This document shows, piece by piece, positions 55,659 to 64,000 of a stretch of DNA of 64,000 nucleotides. Origin of the DNA: JAIXWP01 sp041391745 (GTDB lineage: Bacteria; Bacteroidota; Bacteroidia; Flavobacteriales_D; Sanyastnellaceae); NCBI GenBank assembly GCA_041391745.1, contig JAWKNK010000008.1, forward strand, positions 1 to 64,000, read 5' to 3'. The notes under the pieces were generated by a model that saw only the letters and a program-made list of their open reading frames with translations, had not been told where the DNA came from and searched no databases. The position numbers and the translations under genes were made by a program. Position 1 is the stretch's first letter. Each line of letters opens with the position of its first letter.

Positions 55659-56558
55659 ATGAAATCAAGGATCATGTTTTTTTTACGTCCTGAAGCGAAT
55701 TATGGTCGCTTGAAGTTATGGCTTATTTTAATAATTGTAAGTTTAATCGCATTTGGTTGTGCGAATAATCAAACCACGGAAGTGGACATGCTTCCCGATA
55801 AAAAAAATCAAGAAAAAGTAGACAATATCTTTCATCAAGTTGAAGACTTTCCGACCATTAAGGACACGGCGGTTTTCATTGCCGATTTAAAACAATTTTT
55901 TGGATTAGATGTGGATGAAAGCAATGCTCAAAAAGAACTCGAAGAAATAACGACCTATGAAAAGGTGAAATTATTTGGTTCGGATAAGGAATACTTTCTG
56001 TTAGAGTATGACTACAAGGTGGGATGTGGAGCTGCTTACCCGTATAAGTATCAAATCATTCTGGACACCAAAGGACACTTGGTGAAAGTCTTGAACGGAT
56101 TACGATATGAATTTATCGAGATTTTCAAAGGAGAAAATCCTTTTTTATTGGTGGTTTCTTCTACATCGAAAGGAAATGGGGGGCACGACTTGTTTAAATT
56201 AACAAATGATACTTTGGAGAATGTTTTTGATAACAATCAAGGCTATTCGGTCCTCACATACGATGCCCATGAAGACAACGCGGTCAACGAACCGTGCGAA
56301 TTGAATTTAAAAATATATGATTTTAATGGCGATGGTTATAACGATATTTCATTTTATGGAAATATTCTTCTCCTTCAAGGACAAACAGCTGAGGGTGACT
56401 TTTATGACGCTGAAATCAAAAATGGAAAAACTATTCCTTTTTCAAGCGATAATCCTTTTATGAAAATCCCTGTTGAATTTGTATTTCTCTTCGACAAACA
56501 AACCGGTCACTTTAAAACCACCGAAAACTACACAAAAAAATACGGGTTAGAGGATTGA
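55659..56558 (+). CDS. Putative lipoprotein, function unknown
   Basis: 299 aa from ATG 55659. A signal (LKLWLILIIVSLIAFGC, Cys in a lipobox) follows a 25-residue N-terminal extension; a later start is possible. The mature part ends with an acidic DFNGDGYNDISFYG stretch like a calcium-binding loop. No known family. It lies 47 nt before the beta-lactamase gene and may be co-transcribed. Confidence 0.7.
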   Translation: MKSRIMFFLRPEANYGRLKLWLILIIVSLIAFGCANNQTTEVDMLPDKKNQEKVDNIFHQVEDFPTIKDTAVFIADLKQFFGLDVDESNAQKELEEITTYEKVKLFGSDKEYFLLEYDYKVGCGAAYPYKYQIILDTKGHLVKVLNGLRYEFIEIFKGENPFLLVVSSTSKGNGGHDLFKLTNDTLENVFDNNQGYSVLTYDAHEDNAVNEPCELNLKIYDFNGDGYNDISFYGNILLLQGQTAEGDFYDAEIKNGKTIPFSSDNPFMKIPVEFVFLFDKQTGHFKTTENYTKKYGLED

Positions 56559-56605
56559 GCAATAGATGTGTATTATCTTAATAAATTAGTTTAAATAAAA
56601 AATAA

Positions 56606-57523
56606 ATGAAAGGATACTTTCGCATAGTTGCATTACTGATTTTTTTCTTTGTGAGTTGTGGTGAAAATGCCAATCAATCTGATTCCCTGAGAAGGAGGAT
56701 CGAACAAATAGTGTCTAACCAGAGAGCAATTGTCGGCGTTTCCATTATTGGAAAGAATGGGAATGATACGATTTCTATCAATGGTGACCGACATTTTCCG
56801 ATGCAAAGTGTTTTCAAGTTTCATATCGCTCTGGCTGTATTATCGGAAGTGGATAAAGGAAATCTGTCCTTGGATCAAGAAATAGAAGTAACTAAAGGCG
56901 AACTTTTACCAGAAGACTTTTGGAATCCTCTAAGAGATGAACATCCAGAAGGCGGGCGTTTCACAATTAGGGAGTTAATTCAATATGCGGTTTCTCACAG
57001 CGATAATTTAGCATGTGATATTTTAATTCGATTGATTGGCACACCGAAAACTGTGGAAGGATATATAAAAAGGAGCGGCATCAAGGATATTGAGATCACT
57101 TTCAACGAATGGGATATGCAATCGAAGTGGGAGAATATGTTTCAAAATTGGACTACACCAAAGGCAGCAAGTGCAACACTTCAATTGTTTTATGAAAATA
57201 AAGAAGGATTACTTTCGGAAAGCAATCATGATTTTTTTTGGAAAACCAATTTGGAGACAACTACTGGTAAGGGGCGCATAAGAGGGGATTTGCCAAATGG
57301 AATAGAAGTAGCTCATAAAACGGGATATTCGGGTAGGAATAAGGAAACAGGAATTACTGCTGCAGTCAATGATGTGGGGATTGTTTTTTTGCCCAATGGG
57401 GATTGTTTTATCATTAGTGTTTTTATTACGGAATCACATGAAGACATTGATGTGAATGAAAAATTAATTGCAGAAATTGCAAAGGCGACTTTCGATTTTT
57501 ATTCAGAATCATCAATTGAATGA
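56606..57523 (+). CDS. Class A (subclass A2-like) beta-lactamase, lipoprotein
   Basis: Serine hydrolase that opens beta-lactam rings. 305 aa with all class A motifs: S68-V-F-K71, S132-D-N134, E168 region in FNEWDMQSKW, and K238-T-G240 in AHKTGYS. The long insertion around EWDMQSKWENMFQNWTTPKA and the length match subclass A2 (CfxA/CepA/PER group). The signal ends FFFVSC, so it may be lipid-anchored. Activity against drugs is inferred, not shown. Possibly co-transcribed with the lipoprotein upstream. Confidence 0.92.
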   Translation: MKGYFRIVALLIFFFVSCGENANQSDSLRRRIEQIVSNQRAIVGVSIIGKNGNDTISINGDRHFPMQSVFKFHIALAVLSEVDKGNLSLDQEIEVTKGELLPEDFWNPLRDEHPEGGRFTIRELIQYAVSHSDNLACDILIRLIGTPKTVEGYIKRSGIKDIEITFNEWDMQSKWENMFQNWTTPKAASATLQLFYENKEGLLSESNHDFFWKTNLETTTGKGRIRGDLPNGIEVAHKTGYSGRNKETGITAAVNDVGIVFLPNGDCFIISVFITESHEDIDVNEKLIAEIAKATFDFYSESSIE

Positions 57524-58073
57524 ATTGCTCGAGAACAAATGATAGCCCTGAGGACATTGAAGTTTGGAAGTTTGAGAGTTTGCGAATCCTTCCCGAATCA
57601 AGTTCGGGATGAAGGGCCTTGCACCGACCACCTCTCGCTACGCTGGCGCTACGCTCGAGGGACAACTCTTGATACGGAATACAAAAACGAAACTACCTTC
57701 GCACAGCAATACCTCTCGCTACGCTAGCGCTACGCTCGAGGGCCCTGATTGCGCGCTTATATGTGGGCAAAGAGCAGCAAAACTTTGTTTTGCTGCTCTT
57801 TGCCCATGTAGCGTCCCATTGAAACCTTCACGAATCAAGCTCGGGACAAGTGAATGCTCACATCCTGGTTCCTGAGCTTGTCGAAGGATGAATTCTTGAA
57901 TCCTGGTTCCTGAGCTTGTCGAAGGATGAATTCTCGAATAATAAAACGCAACTGTTTATTTTTTCAAAATCACGGCACACCATTTCTTTGAGCGTCAATC
58001 TTTCTTCAGTTCTGATAAGAAGGTTTTCCTTAAATTGCGAACTGAACGAACTATAACCAATCTTCTTTTTATC
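57524..58073. repeat. 550-bp repeat-filled intergenic region
   Basis: No gene. Two CTCTC...CGAGGGCCCT-type boxes (57631-57662, 57712-57746). The second is followed 17 nt later by a perfect 20-bp hairpin (57764-57806, triloop TTT). CTTCCCGAATCAAGTTCGGG (57588), GAATCAAGCTCGGGACAAGT (57832) and two CCTGAGCTTGTCGAAGGATG copies (57871, 57911) are also present. Confidence 0.8.
57764..57806. repeat. 20-bp perfect hairpin with TTT loop
   Basis: Arms TGGGCAAAGAGCAGCAAAAC and GTTTTGCTGCTCTTTGCCCA are exact complements around TTT. The tip GCAAAAC / GTTTTGC is the same as in the hairpins at 8003 and 8263 although the lower stem is different. Confidence 0.85.
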
Positions 58074-60419
58074 ATGAGATTTATTCTTTCCACTATTTTT
58101 TTATGTTTCGCTTCATTCTCTTTTGGTCAATGGGAGCAAATAGCTCAAACCGTTTATGGGGATCAAGAAGAAGGATTTTTTGGGGATCAAGTTACTGTCA
58201 GTGATGATGGCAGCACCGTTGCTGTAGCCGCGGGAGGTTATAGTGGTAATGGTTTAACGACTAATGGGCTGGTTAAAGTTTATCGCCTTATCGATAATCA
58301 ATGGACGCAGATCGGGCAAGATATTTTTGGAGATGCAAATTCCCAATACCTCGGAAACTCTTTAAGTCTAAATGAGGATGGAACTATTCTCGCCATCGGT
58401 GCAGATAGCGGTGCAGGAAAAGTGTTTGTTTATGCTTTTAATAATGAGAGTTGGTCTTTAATGGGATCACCGCTGATTGGAAATCAACCAGGCGGTAATT
58501 TCGGCTATTGTGTGAGCATTTCAAACGACGGTGAAACCTTGGCGGTGGCTCGCGAAGGTACCAACGGAATTTATGGAGCTCACATCTTTGAATTTGATGG
58601 GACTAGTTGGGTTGAAGTCGCTGTAGGTGGAAGCCCTGGAACCGTGCGTTCAGTAAGTATTGATGCTGCAGGCGAACATGTTATTTATGGTGGGTCATCG
58701 TATTATCATTTTTTTGATAAAGTGAACGGGGCTTGGGTAGGAGGATCTGTACCTTACACTATCGCTCCTTCTGGAATTGGAAATGGTGGAGCCTTTCTCG
58801 CTATGAGTGGCGACGGAAATGTATATGCAATAGGCGCTGAGTCAAATGACGATATTGCCAATAATACTGGTCTTGTAAAAATCTATAACCGTGCCGACCC
58901 GAATGCTTTAGAAGTATATAATGTTTATGGAATATCTTCTTCTACTTACATGGGTAGATCAGTAAGTTTGAATCATGATGGTACCAAGTTTACAGCACTC
59001 GGAAATACTACATGGATTTATGAAAAAGTGGATGGAACATATATCAACACGGCCAATATTTTGAGTTTAAGCCTCAATGTATTTATGAATTCGGAAGGGA
59101 ATGTATTGGCTACGGGTTACAACGATTATCAAAATGTGACAAATGGAGAATTCGGTTGGCTGAAAGTTTTTGGAGACTTGCCCAATACCGCTCCTGTTTT
59201 GGATTGTCCTACAAGCATTCAAGTAGCCGCAGCCGATGATATGTGTGGAGCAATGGTGGTGTTGCCCGAAATTCTCGCAAGTGATTTGGAAGATGGATCT
59301 ATTGTAGCCATTCAAACTGATGGCATTCCAAGTGGAGAATTTTTCGCTATCGGCACGCATACGGTGACATTTACTGCAACAGATATGGGAGGTCTTAGCA
59401 CGACCTGCAGTTTCGATGTGATGGTAAGCGACGAAACTGGGCCTCAAGCCATATGTGCTTCACCTACCATTTATCTCGACGAGACAGGCTTCGCATCGCT
59501 TACTGAAATGGATGTGGATGGTGGAAGTATCGATAATTGTGGTATTGTTTCTATTTCTCTTGGAGCCACTTCGTTTAGTTGCGTGGACCTCGGTGAGCAG
59601 TCTGTCGAAGTGACCTTTGCCGATCAGCAAGGAAATACCAGTATGTGCGTGGCTACCGTGACCATTGCTGATTTGGTATTGCCAGAGATCCAATGCACTG
59701 ATCAAACGCTCGAGTTAAATGATGATGGTTTGGCAAGCATACAAACTGGAATGCTCGTATCCGAATTTTCAGATAATTGTGCTGCATCGCTTCCAACGGA
59801 AGAATATTCATTTACCTGTGGTGATATTGGCACACAAACTATCGTGAGCACGGTGACCGACAATTCGGGCAACACGGCATCATGCACGAGCATGATTACT
59901 GTGGTAGATTTGATCGCTCCTGAAGTGAATTGTCCATCCAACCAAATGATAGAAATAGAGAGTGGTACTTATGTGCTTCCTGATTATTCAGTCAGTGCGG
60001 TAGCATTTGCGGACGACAATTGTGGAAGCGCAGAACTCAATTGGATACAAACTCCTGCAGCTGAAACGGAGTTGGGAGTGGGAGTTCACGAGATTACGCT
60101 TACAGTAAATGATGCTTCTGGCAACGAGACGACATGCAGCTTTCAGTTGGAGGTGGTTCTAATCAATAGCATCGAGAATCTTAAAAAAGAAGCGAGCAAT
60201 ATTTATCCTAATCCAGCGAGCAATATTGTTCGCATTGCATCTCCATTGAGTTCCACTTTTCAAGTAACGGTTTTAAATGCTTTTGGACAAGTAGTTAAAA
60301 GTGAAAGAATGAATAATGCTACTCCGCTTCAAATTGATGATCTCAGTTCGGGTCAATACATGCTTAAGATCGACCATGGTGATCGTTTTGAATTCACAAA
60401 GTTGATAGTGATTGATTAA
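58074..60419 (+). CDS. T9SS-secreted protein with propeller repeats and HYR domains
   Basis: 781 aa from ATG 58074, with signal peptide (MRFILSTIFLCFASFSFGQ). The first 370 aa are FG-GAP-like blades (NSLSLNEDGTILAIGADSGA). Then come three or four HYR/Ig-like modules with Cys pairs (for example MDVDGGSIDNCGIVSISLG, TCSFDVMVSDETGP), and a type IX sorting domain (SNIYPNPASNIVRIASPL through SSGQYMLKIDHGDRFEFTKL). Probably an adhesive surface protein. Confidence 0.88.
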   Translation: MRFILSTIFLCFASFSFGQWEQIAQTVYGDQEEGFFGDQVTVSDDGSTVAVAAGGYSGNGLTTNGLVKVYRLIDNQWTQIGQDIFGDANSQYLGNSLSLNEDGTILAIGADSGAGKVFVYAFNNESWSLMGSPLIGNQPGGNFGYCVSISNDGETLAVAREGTNGIYGAHIFEFDGTSWVEVAVGGSPGTVRSVSIDAAGEHVIYGGSSYYHFFDKVNGAWVGGSVPYTIAPSGIGNGGAFLAMSGDGNVYAIGAESNDDIANNTGLVKIYNRADPNALEVYNVYGISSSTYMGRSVSLNHDGTKFTALGNTTWIYEKVDGTYINTANILSLSLNVFMNSEGNVLATGYNDYQNVTNGEFGWLKVFGDLPNTAPVLDCPTSIQVAAADDMCGAMVVLPEILASDLEDGSIVAIQTDGIPSGEFFAIGTHTVTFTATDMGGLSTTCSFDVMVSDETGPQAICASPTIYLDETGFASLTEMDVDGGSIDNCGIVSISLGATSFSCVDLGEQSVEVTFADQQGNTSMCVATVTIADLVLPEIQCTDQTLELNDDGLASIQTGMLVSEFSDNCAASLPTEEYSFTCGDIGTQTIVSTVTDNSGNTASCTSMITVVDLIAPEVNCPSNQMIEIESGTYVLPDYSVSAVAFADDNCGSAELNWIQTPAAETELGVGVHEITLTVNDASGNETTCSFQLEVVLINSIENLKKEASNIYPNPASNIVRIASPLSSTFQVTVLNAFGQVVKSERMNNATPLQIDDLSSGQYMLKIDHGDRFEFTKLIVID

Positions 60420-61254
60420 ATACCTTGCATCTATTATGATCAAATTGATCCCACTGTTGTTGGCCACCTCACTGATTCTTTTCGCTTCTTGCAAAGGTCA
60501 GCGATCTCATGTGCATGAATCTTCTGCAAGCGCGTTGAATGGAGATACGGTAACAGCATTGGGCAATAGTATCATGGTGGTGTTCCAAGATAAGCATGAT
60601 GTGTATTGGTTTGGGAGTTGGGAAACGGGGTTGTACCGCTATGATGGCAGCACCTTGATCAATTACACCACAGAGCACGGTTTGCTTAACAACAGAATTG
60701 ACGAAATCAAAGAAGATAATTTTGGCAACATTTATTTCGGGAGCGCAAACGCAACTTCATCGATATCAAAATTTGATGGAAATAAATTTACAACGTTAGC
60801 GGCCGTTCCAAGTGATGATTGGAGACTTGATTTCTCTGATTTGTGGTTTGAATATTCTTATGGGAATACAGGAAAAGTTTACCGCTATGATGGTACAACA
60901 TTACACGAGTTACAATTCCCTAAACCACCGGATTTATCCAACCCATTCGATATCTATAGCATTTATAAGGATAGAAAAGGGTATATGTGGTTTGGTACTA
61001 ATCCTGTTGGCGTTTGCCGATACGATGGAAAATCGTTTGAATGGATTACAGAAGAAGATGTGACGGAATTTCGTAATGAAGGAGCAAACGGCGTGCGATC
61101 CATCACCGAAGACAAAAACGGCGACTTTTGGTTCAATACCGAATTCCGATATAGCGTTTACGACAGTGCCACAATTAAAAGTGGAAAATTGTATAGTTCC
61201 CCCCAAATTTAAGAACAGTGCCTTAATTGTAAAACAGTTATTAAATTTACCATT

Positions 61255-61542
61255 ATGGCAAAAAGATCTAGACGCACATTTAGTGCAGAATTTAAAACAA
61301 AGGTTGTCTTAGAGGCAATCAAAGAACGCGAGACTATTCAGGCATTAGCCCAGCGTTTTGAAGTTCATCCCAATCAAATCGTCACTTGGAAAAAGGAATT
61401 TTTGGAAAATGCCTCGAATGCATTTAATGGTGGGAATGCCTCAAATGACGATGCAACTCGTGATAAAGAGAAGGAAAAATTACTGGCCAAAATCGGCCAA
61501 CTTACTGTTGAGGTTGACTTTCTAAAAAAAACATTAAGTTAA
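61255..61542 (+). CDS. IS3-family transposase OrfA
   Basis: 95 aa with the HTH of the IS3 OrfA type (RRTFSAEFKTKVVLEAIKER ... ALAQRFEVHPNQIVTWKKEF) and a C-terminal leucine-zipper-like coil (KLLAKIGQLTVEVDFLKKTL). Its end holds an A-run at 61524-61531. From it OrfB can be reached by -1 frameshift (the frame continues as KKNIKLNLSREKRRQKILKE). Confidence 0.92.
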   Translation: MAKRSRRTFSAEFKTKVVLEAIKERETIQALAQRFEVHPNQIVTWKKEFLENASNAFNGGNASNDDATRDKEKEKLLAKIGQLTVEVDFLKKTLS

Positions 61543-61574
61543 ATCTTTCGCGAGAAAAGCGCCGTCAGAAGATT

Positions 61575-62384
61575 TTGAAAGAACATGAAGCTCTGTCGAT
61601 ACGCAAGCAATGTGAGCTGCTGAGTATTCATCCGTCTTCTCTTTACTTCAAACCAAGACAAGCATCGCAGCTGAACTTACATCTTATGCAGATGATTGAT
61701 AAAAAATATTTTGAAAAGCCATTTTGGGGTGTGCCTAGAATGACAGATTGGCTGCGTGAAAATATGATTCCTGTGAACGAGAAAAGAGTGGCTCGTATTT
61801 ACAAGCTTCTCGATCTTAAAGCTATTGCTCCTGGTCCTCATACATCGCGTGCAAATAAAAAACATCACAAGTATCCATATCTTTTGAGAAACTTGAAGAT
61901 CGATCATCCAAATCAAGTTTGGGCCACTGATATCACTTGCATACCTATGAAAACAGGCTTTCTGTATTTGTCCGCAATTATTGATGTTTATAGTAGATAC
62001 ATCGTTGGATGGAGTCTGTCTAATACCATGTCAAGCGATTGGACTACAGAGGTAATGAAAGATGCTATTGAGCGATTTGGAGCGCCTAAAATCGTCAATA
62101 CTGACCAAGGCAGTCAATATACCTCGAATGAACATACAAGCCTTCTATTGAGCCATAAAATCGAAATTTCAATGGATGGAAAAGGACGAGCGACTGACAA
62201 TATTTTCATCGAACGGTTCTGGAGGACTCTCAAATACGAACATTTGAAGTTCAGAGACTATAAAACAGGAATTGAACTGCATAAACACATCCAAGAATTT
62301 ATGCTGGAGTATAACAACGAAAGAAAGCACACAACAATAGGCAAAAGACCAGCGGAAATTTATTTTGCATCAAATGCGGCTTAG
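61575..62384 (+). CDS. IS3-family transposase OrfB (DDE integrase core)
   Basis: 269 aa. HTH_21-type N-terminus (CELLSIHPSSLYFKPRQAS), then a DDE catalytic core: D in WATDITCIP, D in NTDQGSQYTS, E in FIERFWRTLKYE. The conserved C-terminal NNERKHTTIGKRPAEIYF is complete. Probably made as an OrfAB fusion by -1 frameshift at the A-run of orfA, since the native start is a TTG. Confidence 0.93.
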   Translation: MKEHEALSIRKQCELLSIHPSSLYFKPRQASQLNLHLMQMIDKKYFEKPFWGVPRMTDWLRENMIPVNEKRVARIYKLLDLKAIAPGPHTSRANKKHHKYPYLLRNLKIDHPNQVWATDITCIPMKTGFLYLSAIIDVYSRYIVGWSLSNTMSSDWTTEVMKDAIERFGAPKIVNTDQGSQYTSNEHTSLLLSHKIEISMDGKGRATDNIFIERFWRTLKYEHLKFRDYKTGIELHKHIQEFMLEYNNERKHTTIGKRPAEIYFASNAA

Positions 62385-62760
62385 AATAAAAAACAATTAA
62401 TTTTGACAAGTCACTGTTCTAAGAATGGGGGTAACTTAAATTGTACACGCGACACAAAAGCATTGGTGGTCTGGATGGAAAGGTGGACAGCAACTTGGAT
62501 GAATATTTATCTACTGTAAAAGACAACGATGATAATTTATGGTTTGTGACCTATCGCGATGGTGTATGGAAATACGATGGCACGAACATTACGCATTACG
62601 TGGTGAAGGATAATGCAGAAGAAATTACCTTATTCAGTATATACAAAGACAATAAAGGTGATCTTTGGTTGGGAACACATGAGCATGGCGCTTACAAGTT
62701 CAACGGCTCCGAATTTGTGAAATTTACGATGAAGTAGGGGACGGACTTTTTTTGAATTAT

Positions 62761-63114
62761 TTAACCTGCCAACAACGACTCGGCAGGGATCCCGAATTCT
62801 CTGTTTAGTTTTTTCATCATAGCCACGGTGAGTTTTCGTTGCCGATTGAGTACTTCTGTTACTCTTGCTCTTGTTCCAAAAAATGGCGTCAAATCTGCAC
62901 GCTTCATTCCCATTTGTTCCATTCTGAATTGAATAGCTTCAATAGGATCTGGAGCATCAATTTTATACTTTTCTTTCTCGAATAAATCAACAAGCGTCAC
63001 CAACAATTCTATTTCTTCGAATCCTTTTTGACCGGGTTGAATATCAAAGTGTTTTTCAATGACTGAAAGCGCTATTTGATAGTCTTCTTCTGTTTTGATA
63101 AGTTTGATTTTCAT
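62761..63114 (-). CDS. higA: HigA-type antitoxin
   Basis: 117 aa from ATG 63114. A C-terminal XRE helix-turn-helix (FRMEQMGMKRADLTPFFGTR, then ARVTEVLNRQRKLTVAMMKK) with an N-terminal arm (IEKHFDIQPGQKGFEEIELL) matches the larger HigA antitoxins of Bacteroidota. It lies 25 nt after the toxin gene; in HigBA pairs the toxin gene comes first. It would neutralise HigB and repress the operon. Confidence 0.88.
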   Translation of the reverse strand: MKIKLIKTEEDYQIALSVIEKHFDIQPGQKGFEEIELLVTLVDLFEKEKYKIDAPDPIEAIQFRMEQMGMKRADLTPFFGTRARVTEVLNRQRKLTVAMMKKLNREFGIPAESLLAG

Positions 63115-63139
63115 TTTTTTTCTTTCCTTTTTTTGATTT

Positions 63140-63442
63140 CTAAATCGTAGATGCATCTATTTTATCATATTCAGCATGTGTACCAACAAATCTGATGAAA
63201 ACCCATTGTGTGAGGTAATTGATTTGCACGATTAGTCGGTACTTATTGCCACATATATTGAATACAATTCTATTATCACCTATTACACTGGCAGATGCAA
63301 ATTGTTTTTTTACATCATTGGGATTGCGCCATTCAGCAATTAACGCTTCATGATACCAGGCCTTGAGAGGTTGTTCAGAGTCCTTCCTTCCCCTTTTTTC
63401 CCAATGCGCTTTCAATGTTTTTTTAGCAATTATGTTTTTCAT
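63140..63442 (-). CDS. higB: HigB-type mRNA interferase toxin
   Basis: 100 aa from ATG 63442. MKNIIAKKTLKAHWEKRGRK and RIVFNICGNKYRLIVQINY, then VFIRFVGTHAEYDKID, are family marks of HigB (RelE superfamily), a ribosome-dependent mRNA endonuclease. The HAEYDKID tail is typical. It forms an operon with higA. Confidence 0.92.
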   Translation of the reverse strand: MKNIIAKKTLKAHWEKRGRKDSEQPLKAWYHEALIAEWRNPNDVKKQFASASVIGDNRIVFNICGNKYRLIVQINYLTQWVFIRFVGTHAEYDKIDASTI

Positions 63443-63505
63443 TTATGCGAAGGTACAATAAATAATCCACTCGTTCCCAATTTGGGAACAAAAAAATATG
63501 TTTGA

Positions 63506-63541
63506 AAACAAAAACCCCCGCCAAACCAAAGGCGGGGGTTT
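63506..63541 (-). terminator. Strong terminator for leftward transcription
   Basis: 11-bp GC-rich stem AAACCCCCGCC / GGCGGGGGTTT with loop AAACCAAA. Read leftwards, the stem is followed by TTTTTGTTTT. It ends a short leftward unit that includes the 20-aa frame at 63584. Confidence 0.8.
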
Positions 63542-63583
63542 CAAAACCAAACAAAAACCAAATATTACTCTTACGAGAATGTC

Positions 63584-63646
63584 TTATTTATCATTAAAGA
63601 TCCAAAGTCCTTGACCTTGTGCTGGAAAATCGAAATTTGTGTTCAT
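63584..63646 (-). CDS. Possible 20-residue peptide gene
   Basis: A short leftward frame from ATG 63646 to a TAA at 63584-63586 encodes MNTNFDFPAQGQGLWIFNDK. It is immediately followed by a strong leftward terminator, as a real small gene would be. No family recognised; it may instead be part of an untranslated small RNA. Confidence 0.45.
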   Translation of the reverse strand: MNTNFDFPAQGQGLWIFNDK

Positions 63647-63779
63647 GGCATTAAGTTTTAAGAGGTGAGTATTCAGTGGTTATTCTTAAACCATGACCCA
63701 AAAATCTACTATTCCTATTACATATATAAGTGTGATTTCAGCATCGGGGCGGTATTTTGGATGAAAGGCAGGGATTTTT

Positions 63780-64000
63780 GGAGAAACGGATCCTTCGACT
63801 TCGCTAGCGCTACGCTCAGGAACCGGGGGATGGGGAGTTGGAGGCTTTTAGTTTGAGAGTATAGGAGTAGGCGAGTATGCGAATGTTGGTATGAGGGTTT
63901 CTGTGCCTCTCGCTACGGCATACAAAAGGGAACTACTATCACACAGCGAAACCTCTCGCTACGCTGGCGCTACGCTCGAGGGCCCTGGTTTTGCCCCTCC
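63780..64000. repeat. Repeat-filled end of window
   Basis: A CCTTCGACTTCGCTAGCG repeat (63791-63823, reading on to CAGGAACC), a TTTGAGAGTATAGGAG repeat (63850), a degraded CCTCTCGCTACGGC copy (63906) and a CTCTC...CGAGGGCCCT box (63952-63986). The expected hairpin after the box would begin just beyond the window edge. No gene seen. Confidence 0.7.

Larger units (their letters stand above)
61194..62437 (+). mobile_element. IS3-family insertion sequence
   Basis: About 1244 bp. Ends are inverted repeats of roughly 26 bp (left TAGTTCCCCCC...AAGAACAGTG; right, read inward, AAGTTACCCCC...AGAACAGTG). It carries orfA and orfB in the same direction. The 8-bp word AAATTGTA flanks both sides (61186-61193, 62438-62445). 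IS3 elements usually make 3-5 bp duplications, so some of this word may belong to the element. Confidence 0.9.
60436..62737 (+). pseudogene. Propeller lipoprotein split by an IS3-family element
   Basis: A lipoprotein (MIKLIPLLLATSLILFASC from ATG 60436) with two-component-regulator-propeller-like repeats (KHDVYWFGSWETGLYRYDGS, DRKGYMWFGTNPVGVCRYDG). It ends abruptly at the IS at 61194 and resumes at 62446 with SIGGLDGKVDSNLDEYL and the repeats NDDNLWFVTYRDGVWKYDGT and NKGDLWLGTHEHGAYKFNGS, up to 62737. Removing the IS and one AAATTGTA copy restores one continuous frame, so the insertion is recent. No T9SS tail. Confidence 0.9.

Noticed and set aside
57539..57875. Short frames in the 57.5-57.9 kb gap
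   Set aside because: They consist of translated CTCTCGCTACGCT and TTCGGGA repeats.

Overview
The window reads as chromosomal DNA of a Bacteroidota bacterium, most likely Flavobacteriales. The evidence is six secreted proteins with type IX secretion (T9SS) C-terminal sorting domains, TAnnTTTG-type promoter boxes, a TonB receptor with an N-terminal carboxypeptidase-like domain, the yicC-gmk-nadD order, and a subclass A2-like beta-lactamase. No rRNA, canonical tRNA, prophage or CRISPR array was seen.

Layout. 0-3.2 kb: accB and fabH (fatty acid synthesis), divergent from a family-7 aldehyde dehydrogenase. 3.2-11.2 kb: five genes in a row broken by single-base indels, several at homopolymer runs (thioredoxin-like lipoprotein, envelope protein, peptide ABC ATPase, serine hydrolase, acyl-CoA carboxyltransferase), with a tandem repeat block at 7.8-8.5 kb. 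This looks more like unpolished assembly than biological decay. 11.2-18.7 kb: intact housekeeping and stress genes (yicC, gmk, nadD, ogt, katG) and an arsenic operon (arsR, DUF6428, arsC-like, acr3). 18.7-37 kb: envelope and T9SS proteins, a metal cluster (TonB receptor, HMA protein, HYC_CC_PP protein), an XRE-pentapeptide regulator, sugar-nucleotide enzymes (pgm, rfbD), a MacB/FtsX-type permease and a very large outer-membrane protein.

37.4-42.9 kb is the most interesting part: an AT-rich array whose genes sit between imperfect palindromes of 136-137 bp. Each unit starts with GTTRGSSV-like bases whose exact complement opens the palindrome closing the same unit. That is the architecture of integron gene cassettes and attC sites, although no integrase is visible here. 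The cassettes carry (1) a PD-(D/E)XK-like protein, (2) a tRNA-like RNA with its own promoter and terminator plus a second PD-(D/E)XK-like protein, and (3) a tightly overlapping operon: P-loop kinase, PIN-GNAT-EVE-like fusion, ASCH protein.

43-52 kb holds further accessory genes (unknown proteins, a 7TM-DISM/HTH regulator, two frameshifted T9SS proteins, an ABC exporter). 52-64 kb holds two large T9SS proteins, a lipoprotein, a class A beta-lactamase, a propeller lipoprotein split by an IS3-family element, and a HigBA toxin-antitoxin pair. Almost every long intergenic gap carries extragenic palindromic repeats of a few families. One family is a two-part element: a CTCTCGCTACGCT...CGAGGGCCCT box followed 17-21 nt later by a long hairpin with covarying stems and a conserved GCAAAAC-NNN-GTTTTGC tip.
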